In this document: positions 8,524-19,100 of the stretch, one piece after another | How positions within the stretch are numbered: position 1 is the stretch's first letter | Layout: each line of letters begins with the position of its first letter | Assembly: GCA_021740825.1 (NCBI GenBank) | Contig: JAIOZA010000017.1 | Coordinates: forward strand, 1 to 64,000 | Reading direction: 5' to 3' | Origin: Bacteroidia bacterium | Lineage (GTDB): Bacteria; Bacteroidota; Bacteroidia; B-17B0; Aurantibacillaceae | Length of the DNA: 64,000 nt | Made by a program: the position numbers and the translations under genes | The notes under the pieces: generated by a model | Database searches by the model: none | Seen by the model: only the letters and a program-made list of their open reading frames with translations | Told to the model about the DNA's origin: nothing

Positions 8524-10650
8524 ATGTCACAAATTGGAATTCAACATTCATTCGACCTAGGAGATGGACGAATAGTAACCCTAGAAACGGGTAAATTAGC
8601 TAAACAAGCTGATGGTGCAGTCGTAGTAAAATTAGGAAATACCATGATTTTAGCTACTGTAGTTAGTAACAAAGAAGCAAAAGAAGGAATCGATTTTTTA
8701 CCTTTAACAGTAGATTATCAAGAAAAATATGCGGCTACAGGTCGTTTCCCTGGTGGGTTTTTTCGCAGAGAAGCAAAATTATCAGATTACGAAGTGTTAA
8801 TTTCTCGTATTGTTGACAGAGCAATGCGTCCTCAGTTTCCAGATGACTATCATTCGGATACTCAAATTATGCTATCATTAATTTCATCTGATAAAAAAAC
8901 AATGCCAGATGCATTAGTTGGTTTAGCAGCTTGTGCAGCAGTTGCTGTATCTGATATTCCTTTTAACGGAATTATTTCTGAAGTTCGTGTTGCTAAAATT
9001 GATGGTAAATTGTGTATCAATCCTGATGCTGATATTTTACCAACGGCAACATTAGAAATGATTGTAGCAGCCACTGAAACCGATATTTCAATGGTTGAAG
9101 GTGAAATGAGCGAAGTATCTGAAGCAGAAATGTTAGAGGCTATTAAATTTGCACACGAAGCGATTAAAGTTCAAATTAACGCAATCAAAGAATTTGCTAT
9201 TAAAGCAGGTTTAAAACCAAAACGTGAATATTGCCATGAATTAAATGATGCTGATTTAAAAGCTGCAGTTTCTAAAGCAACATTTGATAAAGTGTACGAG
9301 TGCGCTAAACAAGGTAATCCAAATAAAAACGAGCGTAAAGCAAACTTTAAAGCTATTTTAACTGAGTATAAATCAACCTTTACAGCAGAGGAATTAAAAG
9401 ATAGAGAAGCTTTAATCAATAAGTATTATCATGATGTTGAGTATGATGCAGTTCGTCAGGCTACATTAGATACACAAATTCGCTTAGATGGTCGTAAAAC
9501 AAATCAAATTCGTCCAATTTGGAGTGAAGTAGGATATTTGCCTGGAGCGCATGGTTCTGCTATCTTTCAACGTGGCGAAACTCAGTCGTTAACTACTGTT
9601 ACTTTAGGTACTGGAAAAGATGCACAATTAATTGATGGCGCATTTTATCGTGGAGAAACTAAATTTATTTTACATTATAACTTCCCTGGTTTTTCAACTG
9701 GCGAAGCAAAACCTAACCGTGGTGTAGGTCGTAGAGAAGTAGGGCATGGTAATTTAGCAATGCGTGCGTTATCTAAAGTTGTTCCTACAGATACACCTTA
9801 TACGGTTCGTGTGGTTTCTGATATTTTAGAATCTAACGGCTCATCTTCAATGGCAACTGTTTGTGCAGGAACTTTAGCTTTAATGGATGCAGGTGTAAAA
9901 ATTGCAAAACCGGTTACTGGTATTGCTATGGGTTTAATTACTAACGATAAAGGACAATACGCTGTATTATCTGATATTTTGGGCGATGAAGATCATTTAG
10001 GTGATATGGATTTTAAAATTTGTGGAACTAAAGATGGTATCACAGCTGTGCAAATGGATTTAAAAGTTAATGGCTTACCATACGAAGTAATGGAAAAAGC
10101 TTTAGCGCAAGCGCGCGAAGGTCGTTTGCACATCATGGGTGAAATCATGAAAACAATGGAAGCTCCTCGTGCTGATTATAACGAAAACGTACCTCGTTTT
10201 GAAGTAATCATTATTCCGCAAGAATTTATTGGGGCGATTATAGGACCTGGAGGAAAAGTAATTCAAGATATTCAAAAGAAAACAAATGCTACTATTTCAA
10301 TTACTGAAGTTGATAATAGCGGAAGAGTTGAAATATTTGCAGAAAAATTAGAAGATTTAAAAGCAGCTGTAGCTCGTATTAAAGGAATTGTTGCAATTCC
10401 TGAAGTTGGAGAAGTATATGAAGCTAAAGTTAAATCTATTATGCCATATGGTGCATTTGTTGAATTTATGCCAGGTAAAGAAGGTTTATTACACATTAGC
10501 GAGTACGACTGGAAACGTATTGATTCTTTAGAAGGATTAGTAAAAGAAGGTGATATAGTTAGCGTAAAATACATTGGAACTGATCCTAAAAACGGAAAAG
10601 CAAAATTATCTCGTAAAGCTAATTTGCCAAAACCAGAAACGGCAGCTTAA
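8524..10650 (+). CDS. pnp: Polyribonucleotide nucleotidyltransferase (PNPase)
   Basis: PNPase degrades RNA 3' to 5' by phosphorolysis and can add tails. The 708 residues contain two RNase PH domains (about 10-230 and 320-545), with FPGGFFRRE and the second-core motifs [16 protein letters not shown] and [18 protein letters not shown] domain follows ([11 protein letters not shown], about 575-625) and then an S1 domain ([17 protein letters not shown], about 635-700). Length and order are standard. It follows rpsO by 156 bp and is cytoplasmic. No lesion is seen. Confidence 0.98.
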   Translation: MSQIGIQHSFDLGDGRIVTLETGKLAKQADGAVVVKLGNTMILATVVSNKEAKEGIDFLPLTVDYQEKYAATGRFPGGFFRREAKLSDYEVLISRIVDRAMRPQFPDDYHSDTQIMLSLISSDKKTMPDALVGLAACAAVAVSDIPFNGIISEVRVAKIDGKLCINPDADILPTATLEMIVAATETDISMVEGEMSEVSEAEMLEAIKFAHEAIKVQINAIKEFAIKAGLKPKREYCHELNDADLKAAVSKATFDKVYECAKQGNPNKNERKANFKAILTEYKSTFTAEELKDREALINKYYHDVEYDAVRQATLDTQIRLDGRKTNQIRPIWSEVGYLPGAHGSAIFQRGETQSLTTVTLGTGKDAQLIDGAFYRGETKFILHYNFPGFSTGEAKPNRGVGRREVGHGNLAMRALSKVVPTDTPYTVRVVSDILESNGSSSMATVCAGTLALMDAGVKIAKPVTGIAMGLITNDKGQYAVLSDILGDEDHLGDMDFKICGTKDGITAVQMDLKVNGLPYEVMEKALAQAREGRLHIMGEIMKTMEAPRADYNENVPRFEVIIIPQEFIGAIIGPGGKVIQDIQKKTNATISITEVDNSGRVEIFAEKLEDLKAAVARIKGIVAIPEVGEVYEAKVKSIMPYGAFVEFMPGKEGLLHISEYDWKRIDSLEGLVKEGDIVSVKYIGTDPKNGKAKLSRKANLPKPETAA

Positions 10651-10723
10651 TAGAAGAACGCTAATTTTTAGTAAATCTTAATTGCAAGGAGTTAAAATTA
10701 ATCAATCTCAAAATTATTATAAC

Positions 10724-10754
10724 AGCCATTCTCTTAATTGAGGATGGCTTTTTG
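10724..10754 (+). terminator. Terminator after pnp
   Basis: A hairpin with AGCCAT-T-CTC pairing with GAG-G-ATGGCT (10724-10733 and 10740-10749), followed by TTTTTG. Its position inside the longer upstream reading of the next frame supports placing that gene's start at 10839. Confidence 0.75.
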
Positions 10755-10838
10755 ATTTTCTCATGGTATGCTAGATATTATTTAATTACAAATTTTGCTA
10801 ATTTTGTTACACATTACTTTAATTGGCTTAGTTTTATC

Positions 10839-11348
10839 ATGAGACTTTTAATAAATTTTTTTGGAATTATTTCAATTTCGACAATTTTAAGTTCTTGCAT
10901 TTATGTCAGCACAAAGGCGCACATCCATGCAAATCAAAGCACTATTGATTTGGATGCAATGGCATTTAAAAATAAAATCAATAATCATTATGATAGTCTA
11001 AACAAGTTTCAAAAATTAGGTAATGATGTTTTTGATGATGACTATTTAAATCGAAATATTTCTATTTCGTTTGATGAAACAGAAAATAATACTGGTTCCT
11101 TTATTGAAATAGGAGAAGCTTCTGGAAGAGCTAAGATACAAAATGAAAATTGGTTGTTATACAAAATAAAAAAGAAAGCAATTATGGCTGGTGCCAACCA
11201 TATTATTTTTACTCAAAAAAAAATATACGATAATAGTGGATCGCTTTGGCGCATTATTTCGGGTAGAAACAATGTTGTAACGTATCCACCTACTATGTTT
11301 ATTTACTATAAAGGAAAAGCCGTTTATAGAAAAAGGAAGGTTTATTAA
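10839..11348 (+). CDS. Predicted lipoprotein of unknown function
   Basis: A 169-residue protein if started at the ATG at 10839. This gives a signal peptide MRLLINFFGIISISTILSSC with a lipobox ending at C20. An upstream in-frame start at 10752 would lie in the pnp terminator and is rejected. The mature part has a charged first half and a central ASGRAKIQNENWLLYKIKKK-like helix, then a hydrophobic strand AGANHIIF and a basic end. I do not recognise a family. The pattern of an ATG-rich lipoprotein with an 'AxxxGAN' strand recalls small Bacteroidota proteins involved in envelope stress, but this is weak. It lies 57 bp before rsgA on the same strand. Confidence 0.72.
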   Translation: MRLLINFFGIISISTILSSCIYVSTKAHIHANQSTIDLDAMAFKNKINNHYDSLNKFQKLGNDVFDDDYLNRNISISFDETENNTGSFIEIGEASGRAKIQNENWLLYKIKKKAIMAGANHIIFTQKKIYDNSGSLWRIISGRNNVVTYPPTMFIYYKGKAVYRKRKVY

Positions 11349-11405
11349 AGATTATTTATTGAGCATAATCGGTGTACTACTTTTTTTATTATTACCTTAG
11401 CAGTA

Positions 11406-12341
11406 ATGACAGGCTTAGTAATAAAATCTACAGGAAGTTGGTACACCGTTCGCATTAATAGTGGCGAAGTGATTGATTGCAGGCTCAAAGGAAAGATAAG
11501 GTTAGATGATCGTAAAACAACTAATCCCATTGCCGTTGGCGATATTGTAGATGTTGATAGAGATAAAGATGGCAGCAATCAAATTACAAATATCCATCCT
11601 CGAAAAAATTATATTATTCGGAAGTCGATAAATCTTTCAAAACAATCACATATAATTGCCAGTAATTTAGATCAAGCTATTTTATTGGCTACAATAGTTG
11701 CTCCTCGCACTTCATTAGGTTTTATTGATCGATTTTTAGTTACAGCCGAAGCTTACCAAATTCCAGCTAAAATTGTATTTAATAAAAAAGATATGTTAGA
11801 TGAGGAAATGATAGAATTGCAAAATGACATCATCAAATTATATACGGATATAGGTTATGAATGCTTTTCTGTTTCTTCATTTGATACAGAAGATATTGAA
11901 TTTATTAAAACTCTTTTAAAAGATAAAACCACTTTAATTTCAGGGCATAGTGGAGTAGGGAAGAGTACATTAGTTAATGCAATTGATAATGAGCTAGATT
12001 TAAAAATCGGAGACATTTCAGCAGCACATTTAAAGGGAATGCATACTACTACTTTTGCAGAATTATTTCCTCTATCTTTTGGTGGCAATATTATTGATTC
12101 GCCGGGCATTAAGGAACTAGGCTTAGTGGAAATGAAAAAGGAAGAAGTTGCTCACTATTTCCCTGAAATGCTTGCCAAGATGAATGATTGTAAATTTAAT
12201 AATTGCCTTCACGTAAATGAACCCGGATGCGCTATTTTAAAAGCAGTTGATACTGCAACCATATCTCAGGAACGTTACCAAAGTTATTTAGGCATTTTAA
12301 ATGGCGAGGAAATGGACTGGAAAGAGTGGGAAATTAAGTAG
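11406..12341 (+). CDS. rsgA: Ribosome small subunit-dependent GTPase A
   Basis: RsgA is a circularly permuted GTPase that checks late 30S maturation. The 311 residues show an N-terminal OB domain (about 1-70), then G4 NKKD at 126-129, G1 GHSGVGKST at 180-188, G2 around HTTT 213-216 and G3 DSPG at 231-234. A C-terminal zinc site follows: C262, C267, H269, C275. Every expected element is present. The start MTGLVIKSTGSWYTVR matches the family. A strong bidirectional hairpin follows the stop. Confidence 0.97.
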   Translation: MTGLVIKSTGSWYTVRINSGEVIDCRLKGKIRLDDRKTTNPIAVGDIVDVDRDKDGSNQITNIHPRKNYIIRKSINLSKQSHIIASNLDQAILLATIVAPRTSLGFIDRFLVTAEAYQIPAKIVFNKKDMLDEEMIELQNDIIKLYTDIGYECFSVSSFDTEDIEFIKTLLKDKTTLISGHSGVGKSTLVNAIDNELDLKIGDISAAHLKGMHTTTFAELFPLSFGGNIIDSPGIKELGLVEMKKEEVAHYFPEMLAKMNDCKFNNCLHVNEPGCAILKAVDTATISQERYQSYLGILNGEEMDWKEWEIK

Positions 12342-12354
12342 CTATTTTAAACAA

Positions 12355-12390
12355 AAAGTCTCTTGAATTTTGTTTTCAAGAGACTTTTGT
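12355..12390. terminator. Bidirectional terminator between rsgA and 12407 gene
   Basis: A 13-bp perfect stem AAAGTCTCTTGAA/TTCAAGAGACTTT with a 6-nt loop sits between two convergent genes. A and T runs on both sides let it work for either strand. Confidence 0.88.
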
Positions 12391-12406
12391 AATTTATTTA
12401 GGATTA

Positions 12407-12760
12407 TTATTTTACAACTTTTATGGCAGTGGCTGTATTTATTATCTTACCAGATTTATCAGACTTTCTTTGATCGATGAAAAGTTTAGAGCCAACATCA
12501 ACATGCTTAAAAATAAATAGCGCGCTAGAATCCACTTCTGTATTTTTTGTTGAATAGTTCATTGCTTTTCCATTGCACTTTCCAGTAATTTCTGTAGCAA
12601 TAATTTTCACATCTTTCTCAGAACCTTCAAGTAGCTCATAATATGATTTTACTTTAAAGAGACTTTCCTTGCTCATCTCTTTTGGTTTTGCCTTATCTTT
12701 TGTTTGAGAATAAGATGCAAATGCGACACAAATCGCTAAAATTGTAAATAGTTTTTTCAT
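12407..12760 (-). CDS. Small secreted protein of unknown function
   Basis: A 117-residue protein with a clear signal peptide MKKLFTILAICVAFASYSQ. The mature region is lysine-rich, followed by beta-strand-like stretches (DVKIIATEITGKC, ALFIFKHVDVGSKLFID). It has one Cys in the mature part. There is no lipobox, so a periplasmic or secreted location is likely. I recognise no family. It is convergent with rsgA and divergent from the tetR operon, with a TATATTTG-like box just upstream of its start. Function unknown. Confidence 0.7.
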   Translation of the reverse strand: MKKLFTILAICVAFASYSQTKDKAKPKEMSKESLFKVKSYYELLEGSEKDVKIIATEITGKCNGKAMNYSTKNTEVDSSALFIFKHVDVGSKLFIDQRKSDKSGKIINTATAIKVVK

Positions 12761-12805
12761 TTTTTCTTCAAATATAATAAAATTAAATTTTATTTAACGG
12801 AAACT

Positions 12806-12836
12806 TGCAGAACAAAAATAGTTTCTTTAGTTTTGT
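12806..12836 (+). promoter_or_regulatory. Promoter of the tetR-efflux operon
   Basis: TTG at 12806-12808 and TAGTTTTG at 12829-12836 are separated by 20 nt, fitting the Bacteroidota TTG-N19/20-TAnnTTTG rule. It lies 74 bp upstream of the tetR start, leaving room for an operator in the leader. Confidence 0.6.
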
Positions 12837-12864
12837 GCCCCAATTATATCACCAAAGAAAGTAG

Positions 12865-12876
12865 TATCATATGATA
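12865..12876. promoter_or_regulatory. Candidate operator palindrome upstream of tetR
   Basis: A perfect 12-bp palindrome TATCATATGATA lies between the predicted promoter and the tetR start. TetR-family repressors usually bind palindromes near their own gene, so it is a candidate autoregulatory site. A short AT-rich palindrome can also arise by chance. Confidence 0.4.
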
Positions 12877-12910
12877 AATTATTATTAGGGCTTATTTTTA
12901 GTAATAATTT

Positions 12911-13525
12911 ATGAGTTTAATCATGGAAGCACAAGATAAAATATTAAAAACATCGTTGGAGTTGTTTTATAAATTTGGCATTAAGCGCGTTACTATGGAT
13001 GACATTGCTAAAGAATTGGGTATGTCAAAAAAAACAATTTACCATCATTTTAAAGAAAAAGATGATTTAGTAAATACGCTGTGCGACACCGAAATGATTA
13101 AACATGAACAAATTTTTGATGAATTATTTAACGAATCAAAAAATCCAATTCATGAAATGATGCTTATTTCAGCAAATATGCGAAAAATGATGCAGCATAT
13201 AAATCCAATATTTTTTCTTGATTTGCAAAAATTTCATCCACAGGCTTTAAATCGTTTTCAAGAATTTAAGCAAAATTGTGCGTTTAAACATATTGAGCGA
13301 AATATAAATAAAGGAATAGAAGCCGGCTTTTACAGAAACGAAATAGATGTTGAATTTACAGCAAAATATAGATTATCTCAATTAGACATGTTGTTGTTTG
13401 GAAATTACTATTCATTCGAAAAAATTAGTTTTACCAAATCGCACGAACTATTATTAGATATGTTTGTTTATGGTATTTGCACAGCAAAGGGCCATCAACT
13501 GCTTAACGACTACAAAAAAGTATAA
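12911..13525 (+). CDS. TetR/AcrR family transcriptional regulator
   Basis: A 204-residue regulator with an N-terminal TetR helix-turn-helix (about residues 10-55): RVTMDDIAKELGMSKKTIYH is the recognition segment. The C-terminal ligand-binding and dimer domain is helical and not family-specific. An alternative start at 12923 (MEAQDKIL) would remove four residues. It is the first gene of an operon with an outer-membrane channel, an adaptor and an RND pump, separated by 21 bp from the next gene. It probably represses the pump until an inducer binds. The inducer cannot be read from the sequence. Confidence 0.93.
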   Translation: MSLIMEAQDKILKTSLELFYKFGIKRVTMDDIAKELGMSKKTIYHHFKEKDDLVNTLCDTEMIKHEQIFDELFNESKNPIHEMMLISANMRKMMQHINPIFFLDLQKFHPQALNRFQEFKQNCAFKHIERNINKGIEAGFYRNEIDVEFTAKYRLSQLDMLLFGNYYSFEKISFTKSHELLLDMFVYGICTAKGHQLLNDYKKV

Positions 13526-13546
13526 AATATTAAAACACAAAATAAT

Positions 13547-14890
13547 ATGAATTCATTAAAAATTTGCTGCTTGCTTTTATCATGCTCGCTCTTTGTGCTA
13601 AAGTCTTTGGCTCAAGAAACAAATGACAAAACCTTTACACTGAAACAGTCCATTGAGTATGCTTACAAAAATAGTCCTAACTACTTAAATGCCGAAAACG
13701 ATGTATTGATGGCTAAGTATAAGCGAAAAGAAGTTTTAGGTATGGCAATGCCTCAAATTAATTCTAGTGTAGATTTTAAAGATTTTATTGAAATTCCAAC
13801 ATCGTTATTGCCTGGTCAAATTTTTGGTGCACCTGCCGGAACTTTTATTCCTGTTAGGTTTGGTACTAAATATCAGGCATCAGCTGGTGCATCAGGATCT
13901 TTGTTAGTTTTTAGTGCCGATTATTTAATAGCATTAAAAGGTACAAAGGAGCTATTAAGTTTGATGAATATAAATGTATTAAGAACTAAAACAGAAATTA
14001 TTAGTCAAGTTTCAAAAGCATATTACAGTGTTTTAGTCAACAATGAAAGAATCAATTTAATAGAGGCAAATATTGTAAAACTAAATAAATTATTAAATGA
14101 CACTAAAGCGTTTAATAAGCAAGGTTTTGTGGAGCAAATAGATGTGGATAGGTTAGAGGTATCCTATAATAATTTAACAACCGAAAAGCAAAAAATTGAG
14201 CGATTAATAAGTCTAAGTGTAAACTTACTTAAATTTCAGATGGGATATGTTGGTGCTGAAAATATCGTGTTAACCGATTCATTAGTGCTAACCGATAATT
14301 CAGAAATTAGTACTTCTAAAATAGATCCTACAAAACGAAGCGAGTACCAACTATTGGAAGTACAGCAAAAATTAAATAAATTAAATGTAAAGCGTTTGCA
14401 ATTTGGTTATTTACCAACTTTAGTTGCCTACGGCAGTTTTAACTATTCAGGGCAAAGAAATGAATTTGATTTTTTTGATAAAAAGAAAGATTGGTTCCCT
14501 ACAGCATTAGTTGGAGGAACGTTATCTTTAAGTTTATTTGATGGATTACAACGCCATTATAAAATTCAGCAAGCAAAACTCGATTTTAAAAAAGGAGAAA
14601 ATACAATTAAGAATTTAATATTAGGAATTGAGTTAGAAGGTGCCGCAGCAGTAGTTAATTATAATAATGCTATTTCATCACTCCAAATTCAAAAACGAAA
14701 TATGGACTTAGCAAAGAACATTTATAACGTATCACAAAAAAAATATGAGCAAGGTGTTGGTAGTAATTTAGAAGTTATAAACGCGCAGCAATCTCTAAGA
14801 GAATCTGAAACTAATTATTTTAATGCAGTTTATGATTTGTTAGTTTATAAAATTGATTATCAAAAAGTAACCGGAACATTAATTAAATAA
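13547..14890 (+). CDS. TolC family outer membrane efflux protein
   Basis: Outer membrane channel of a tripartite efflux pump. The 447 residues start with a signal peptide MNSLKICCLLLSCSLFVLKS ending before LAQ. Two TolC-like repeats follow: SIEYAYKNSPNYLNAENDV near the start, and the second-half motif KKYEQGVGSNLEVINAQQSL near 400-420. Long heptad-rich helices with QKIERL and EKQK segments fit the periplasmic barrel. Its neighbours, with gaps of 21 and 29 bp, are the regulator and the adaptor, so it is in the same operon. Confidence 0.93.
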   Translation: MNSLKICCLLLSCSLFVLKSLAQETNDKTFTLKQSIEYAYKNSPNYLNAENDVLMAKYKRKEVLGMAMPQINSSVDFKDFIEIPTSLLPGQIFGAPAGTFIPVRFGTKYQASAGASGSLLVFSADYLIALKGTKELLSLMNINVLRTKTEIISQVSKAYYSVLVNNERINLIEANIVKLNKLLNDTKAFNKQGFVEQIDVDRLEVSYNNLTTEKQKIERLISLSVNLLKFQMGYVGAENIVLTDSLVLTDNSEISTSKIDPTKRSEYQLLEVQQKLNKLNVKRLQFGYLPTLVAYGSFNYSGQRNEFDFFDKKKDWFPTALVGGTLSLSLFDGLQRHYKIQQAKLDFKKGENTIKNLILGIELEGAAAVVNYNNAISSLQIQKRNMDLAKNIYNVSQKKYEQGVGSNLEVINAQQSLRESETNYFNAVYDLLVYKIDYQKVTGTLIK

Positions 14891-14919
14891 GAAATAGAGT
14901 TATTATAAAATAAAAAAAT

Positions 14920-16035
14920 ATGTCAAAAATTCAAAACATTTTAATCCCAATCATTTCTTCTTCAATTTTCATAGCATCATGCGGAGGAGGTAGCACTGAA
15001 AGCTTAACAGATTTAAAATCACAACAAGCAGAGTTAAAAACCCAATTAGCTGATCTAAATGCTAAGATCTCAAAATTAGAAGGAGATTCTTCAAAAAAGT
15101 TTGCACTTGTTGAAGCCAGCGCAATAACTCCGGCAATTTTTAAAACATATATTAATGTGCAAGGAAAAGTGGATGCTGAAGAAAGTGTCTCTCTATCTTC
15201 TGAAATGCCCGGTACAATTACTAAAATTAATGTAAAACCTGGCGATCATGTTTCTTTAGGACAAGTGCTAGCAGAAACTGATGCACGCGCTTTGCAACAA
15301 ACAATTTCTGACTTACAAACAAATTATGAGTTGGTAAATCTTTTGTATGAAAAACAAAAAGCATTATGGGATCAAAAAATTGGAACAGAGGTGCAGTATC
15401 TTCAATCTAAAACTCAGAAGGAAAGTATCGAGAAAAAAATGTCAACGCTTCAAGAGCAAGTTCGCATGACAAAAATTATTTCTCCCATTAATGGAACAAT
15501 TGATGCCGTTGATATTAAGCTAGGTCAGTTAACTGCTCCAGGCATGCCAGCCATACGCGTTATTAATTTTAATAACTTAAAAGTAAAAGCTGATTTAGCC
15601 GAAAGTTATTCATCTAAAGTGCACAAAGGTGACGAGGTTTTAATAAAGTTTCCTGATTCAAACGATATGTTAACAGCTCGTATTAATTATTCCTCTCGTG
15701 CTATTAATGCGATGAATAGAACTTTTGGAGTAGAGATATTATTAAATAATAATAAGGAATACCATCCAAATCAAATTGCTATTTTAAGTATCAATGATTA
15801 TAAATCGCAAAAGCCGATGCTAAGTATTCCGTTAAATTATATTCAAAAAGATTTAAAAGGAGCACCATTTATTTTAGTAGCTGATGGAACTAAAGCAGCT
15901 AAGCGGAATGTTATTTTAGGAAAAGAATATAATGGTGTTGTAGAAATTATGGATGGTTTATCAGAATCTGATTTAGTTATAAAGTCTGGTTACGATGGAT
16001 TAAATGAGGGTGATGCCATAAAAATAAAAAAGTAA
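14920..16035 (+). CDS. RND efflux periplasmic adaptor lipoprotein
   Basis: Membrane fusion protein that links the RND pump to the TolC-type channel. The 371 residues start with a lipoprotein signal (lipobox IASC, C21) and a Gly/Ser linker. A heptad coiled coil DLKSQQAELKTQLADLNAKI follows at about 31-50, which is unusual in preceding the lipoyl part. The biotinyl-lipoyl half with VSLSSEMPGTITKINVKPGD (about 88-107) and the matching second half ISPINGTIDAVDIKLGQ flank the hairpin. The C-terminal membrane-proximal domain ends with GLNEGDAIKIKK. It sits in the operon between tolC and the pump. Confidence 0.94.
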   Translation: MSKIQNILIPIISSSIFIASCGGGSTESLTDLKSQQAELKTQLADLNAKISKLEGDSSKKFALVEASAITPAIFKTYINVQGKVDAEESVSLSSEMPGTITKINVKPGDHVSLGQVLAETDARALQQTISDLQTNYELVNLLYEKQKALWDQKIGTEVQYLQSKTQKESIEKKMSTLQEQVRMTKIISPINGTIDAVDIKLGQLTAPGMPAIRVINFNNLKVKADLAESYSSKVHKGDEVLIKFPDSNDMLTARINYSSRAINAMNRTFGVEILLNNNKEYHPNQIAILSINDYKSQKPMLSIPLNYIQKDLKGAPFILVADGTKAAKRNVILGKEYNGVVEIMDGLSESDLVIKSGYDGLNEGDAIKIKK

Positions 16036-16127
16036 GTTAATAGGATTTACATTAAATAAAAAAATAACAAATTTTAATACGTGTGATTGTTCAATATATT
16101 TTTGAGTAATTATCTAATATAAATAAT

Positions 16128-19100
16128 ATGAATTTTAAACAATTTAAACCTAGTAGCTGGGCTATCGATAATAAAACAGCCATATATATTGTTGTGATTA
16201 TTATTTCCTTAATGGGAGTGAGTTCTTATAATAAATTGCCTAAGGAAAGTTTCCCAGATATCGTAGTTCCTAAATTCTTTATAAGTACTGTATATGCAGG
16301 TAACTCGCCAAGTAACATCGAAAATACAATTACTAAGCCACTAGAGAAAAAACTAAAATCCATTCCTGGTGTAAAAAAATTATCAAGTAATTCAATGCAA
16401 GATGTTTCATTAATTACGGTTGAGTTTAATACAAGTGTATCCATTGATAAAGCCCGCCAATCAATTAAAGATAAAGTAGATGAAGCAAAATCTGATTTAC
16501 CATCAGGATTAACTCGTCAACCTTTTGTAAAGGAATTAGCATTTTCTGAGTTGCCAATAATGTATATCAATATTGCTGCCGATATGGATTTGCAAAAGTT
16601 AAAGCAATATGCTGATGAATTAAAAGATAGAATAGAAGGCTTGAAAGAAATTACTGAAGTGAAGATGGTTGGTGCACCAGATAGAGAAATTCAGATTAAT
16701 TTAGATATGTTTAAAATGCAAGCTTTGCAATTAGGCATGCAAGATTTAGAACGAGCTATTGGAAGCGAAAATGTTTCCATAAGTGGGGGCCAAATTCCAA
16801 TGGACGGAACTAAGCGTACCATTAGCATAAAAAATGAGTTTAAAACAATTAATGAAATAAAGGATTTAATTATTTCTTCTCAATCAGGTGCGCGTGTTTA
16901 TTTAAAAGACTTTGCACAAGTTACTGATACAGTTGCTGAAACACAAAGTTACGCTCGATTAGGAGGTAAAAATGTAATTACTTTAAATGTTATTAAACGA
17001 GCAGGAGAGAATTTAATTTCGGCATCAGATAAAATCAAAGAAACTATTGAAGAATTAAAGAAAACTGAATTTCCAAAAAATATTGATATAAAAATTACAG
17101 CTGACCAATCTGATAAAACAAAATTAACTTTACATGATTTGATAAACACTATTATCATTGGGTTCATTTTAGTAACTCTTATTTTAATGTTTTTTATGGG
17201 AGTAACAAATGCCTTATTTGTTGCGCTTTCTGTTCCTTTATCCATGTTTATTGCATTTATATTTATGCCCACTATGGGTTTCAGTTTAAACATGATTGTA
17301 TTGTTTGCTTTTTTATTAGCCCTCGGTATTGTAGTAGATGATGCCATTGTAGTTATTGAAAACACGCACCGTATTTTTGATAATGGAAAAATGGATATTA
17401 AAATTGCTGCTAAAAAAGCCGCGGGCGAGGTTTTTCTTCCGGTTTTAAGTGGTACTATTACAACACTTGCACCGTTTATTCCCTTAGCATTTTGGCCCGG
17501 TATTATTGGCAAGTTTATGTTTTTTTTACCGGTAACATTAATTGTAACATTATTGGCTTCTTTATTTGTGGCTTACATTATCAATCCAGTTTTTGCGGTT
17601 GATTTTATGAAATCGCATAAAGAAGAATTTCAAAATTATGGTAAAATAAATCGTAAGGCCTGGTTACGATTATTATTATACGGCATAGTGGCAGTTGTGT
17701 TTTACATAATGGGTAATGTCGCTTTTGGTAACTTAATGATTTTCTTTGCCTTATTTATGATACTTCACCGTTTGTATTTATACAAAGTCATCGAGGGTTT
17801 TCAAACAAAAGCTTGGCCATCATTTCAACGAGGATATACTAATTTATTAATTTGGGGTTTAAAACGTCCTTATGCATTATTAGGTTATACAATTCTATTA
17901 TTTATTTTCTCAATATTTTTAATGAAAGTAAGATCGCCTAATGTTGTATTTTTTCCTCAAGGTGATCCTAATAATGTATTTGTTTATGTAAAATTACCTG
18001 AAGGAACTGATCCTTCTAAAACTAATGAGGTAATGAAACAAGTAGAGAAAAAAGTGAATGATATTGTTGGAGAAAACAATCCGGTTGTTTCATCCATTAT
18101 TACTAATGTCACAATTGGTGTTACTGATCCGCAAGATGAAGACCAAAGTTCATATGCTAACCGAGGAAAAATTGCGATTAATTTTGTTGAATTTAGCGAA
18201 CGACATGGGCAAAGCACTATGAAGTATTTGCAACAATTACAAGCTACCAAATGGAATATACCAGGTGCTGAAGTTACTGCAAATAAAGAGCAAGCAGGTC
18301 CACCCGTTGCAAAGCCAATTAATATTGAAATTAGAGGAGATAAATTTGAAGAGTTAGTTGAAAACGCAAAAAATTTAAAGCGATTTTTACAAGAATCTGA
18401 CGTGCCAGGTGTAGCAGAATTAAAAACTGATTTTGTTGACAATAAACCTGAAATTATTTTTGACATTGATAGAGAGCGCGCAAACAGAGAAGGAATTTCT
18501 ACAGTGCAATTAGCAATGGAAATTCGTAAAGCTGTTTTTGGTATTGATAATCCTAGCAAATTTAGAGATGCTAATGATGAGTATCCAATTCAATTACGCT
18601 ATAATTACGACCAGCGAACTAATGTTGAGCAAATTAAAAATTTAAAAATTACATTCAGGGATATGAATATGGGCGGTATGCTTCGCAATGTTCCACTTTC
18701 CTCTTTTTGTGATATTAGATATGAAAACACTTACGGCGGAATAAAGCGTAAGCAAAATAAGAGGGTTATATCTTTATCGTCTGATGTTTTAGAAGGATTT
18801 AATCCAAATAATGTTGTTGCTAAATTAGAGCAAGTTGCCAAAGATTATGATCCTTCAGGCTCGGTTGAAATTAAATTTACAGGTCAGCAAGAAGAGCAAG
18901 CAGAAACCGGTGCATTTTTAGGAGGAGCAATGATGTCGGCTATTGGTATTATTTTATTAGTATTGGTAATTCAATTCAATTCAATAGGTAAACCAATTAT
19001 TATTTTATCTGAAATTGTGTTAAGTGTAATTGGGGTTTTATTAGGAACCGCTATTTTTAAAATGGATATGAGTATTGTAATGACAGGTATTGGTATTGTT

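Noticed and set aside
16949-17512. 187-codon minus-strand frame inside the RND pump gene
   Set aside because: It is a shadow of the strongly supported pump gene; a similar shadow lies at 17984-18559.
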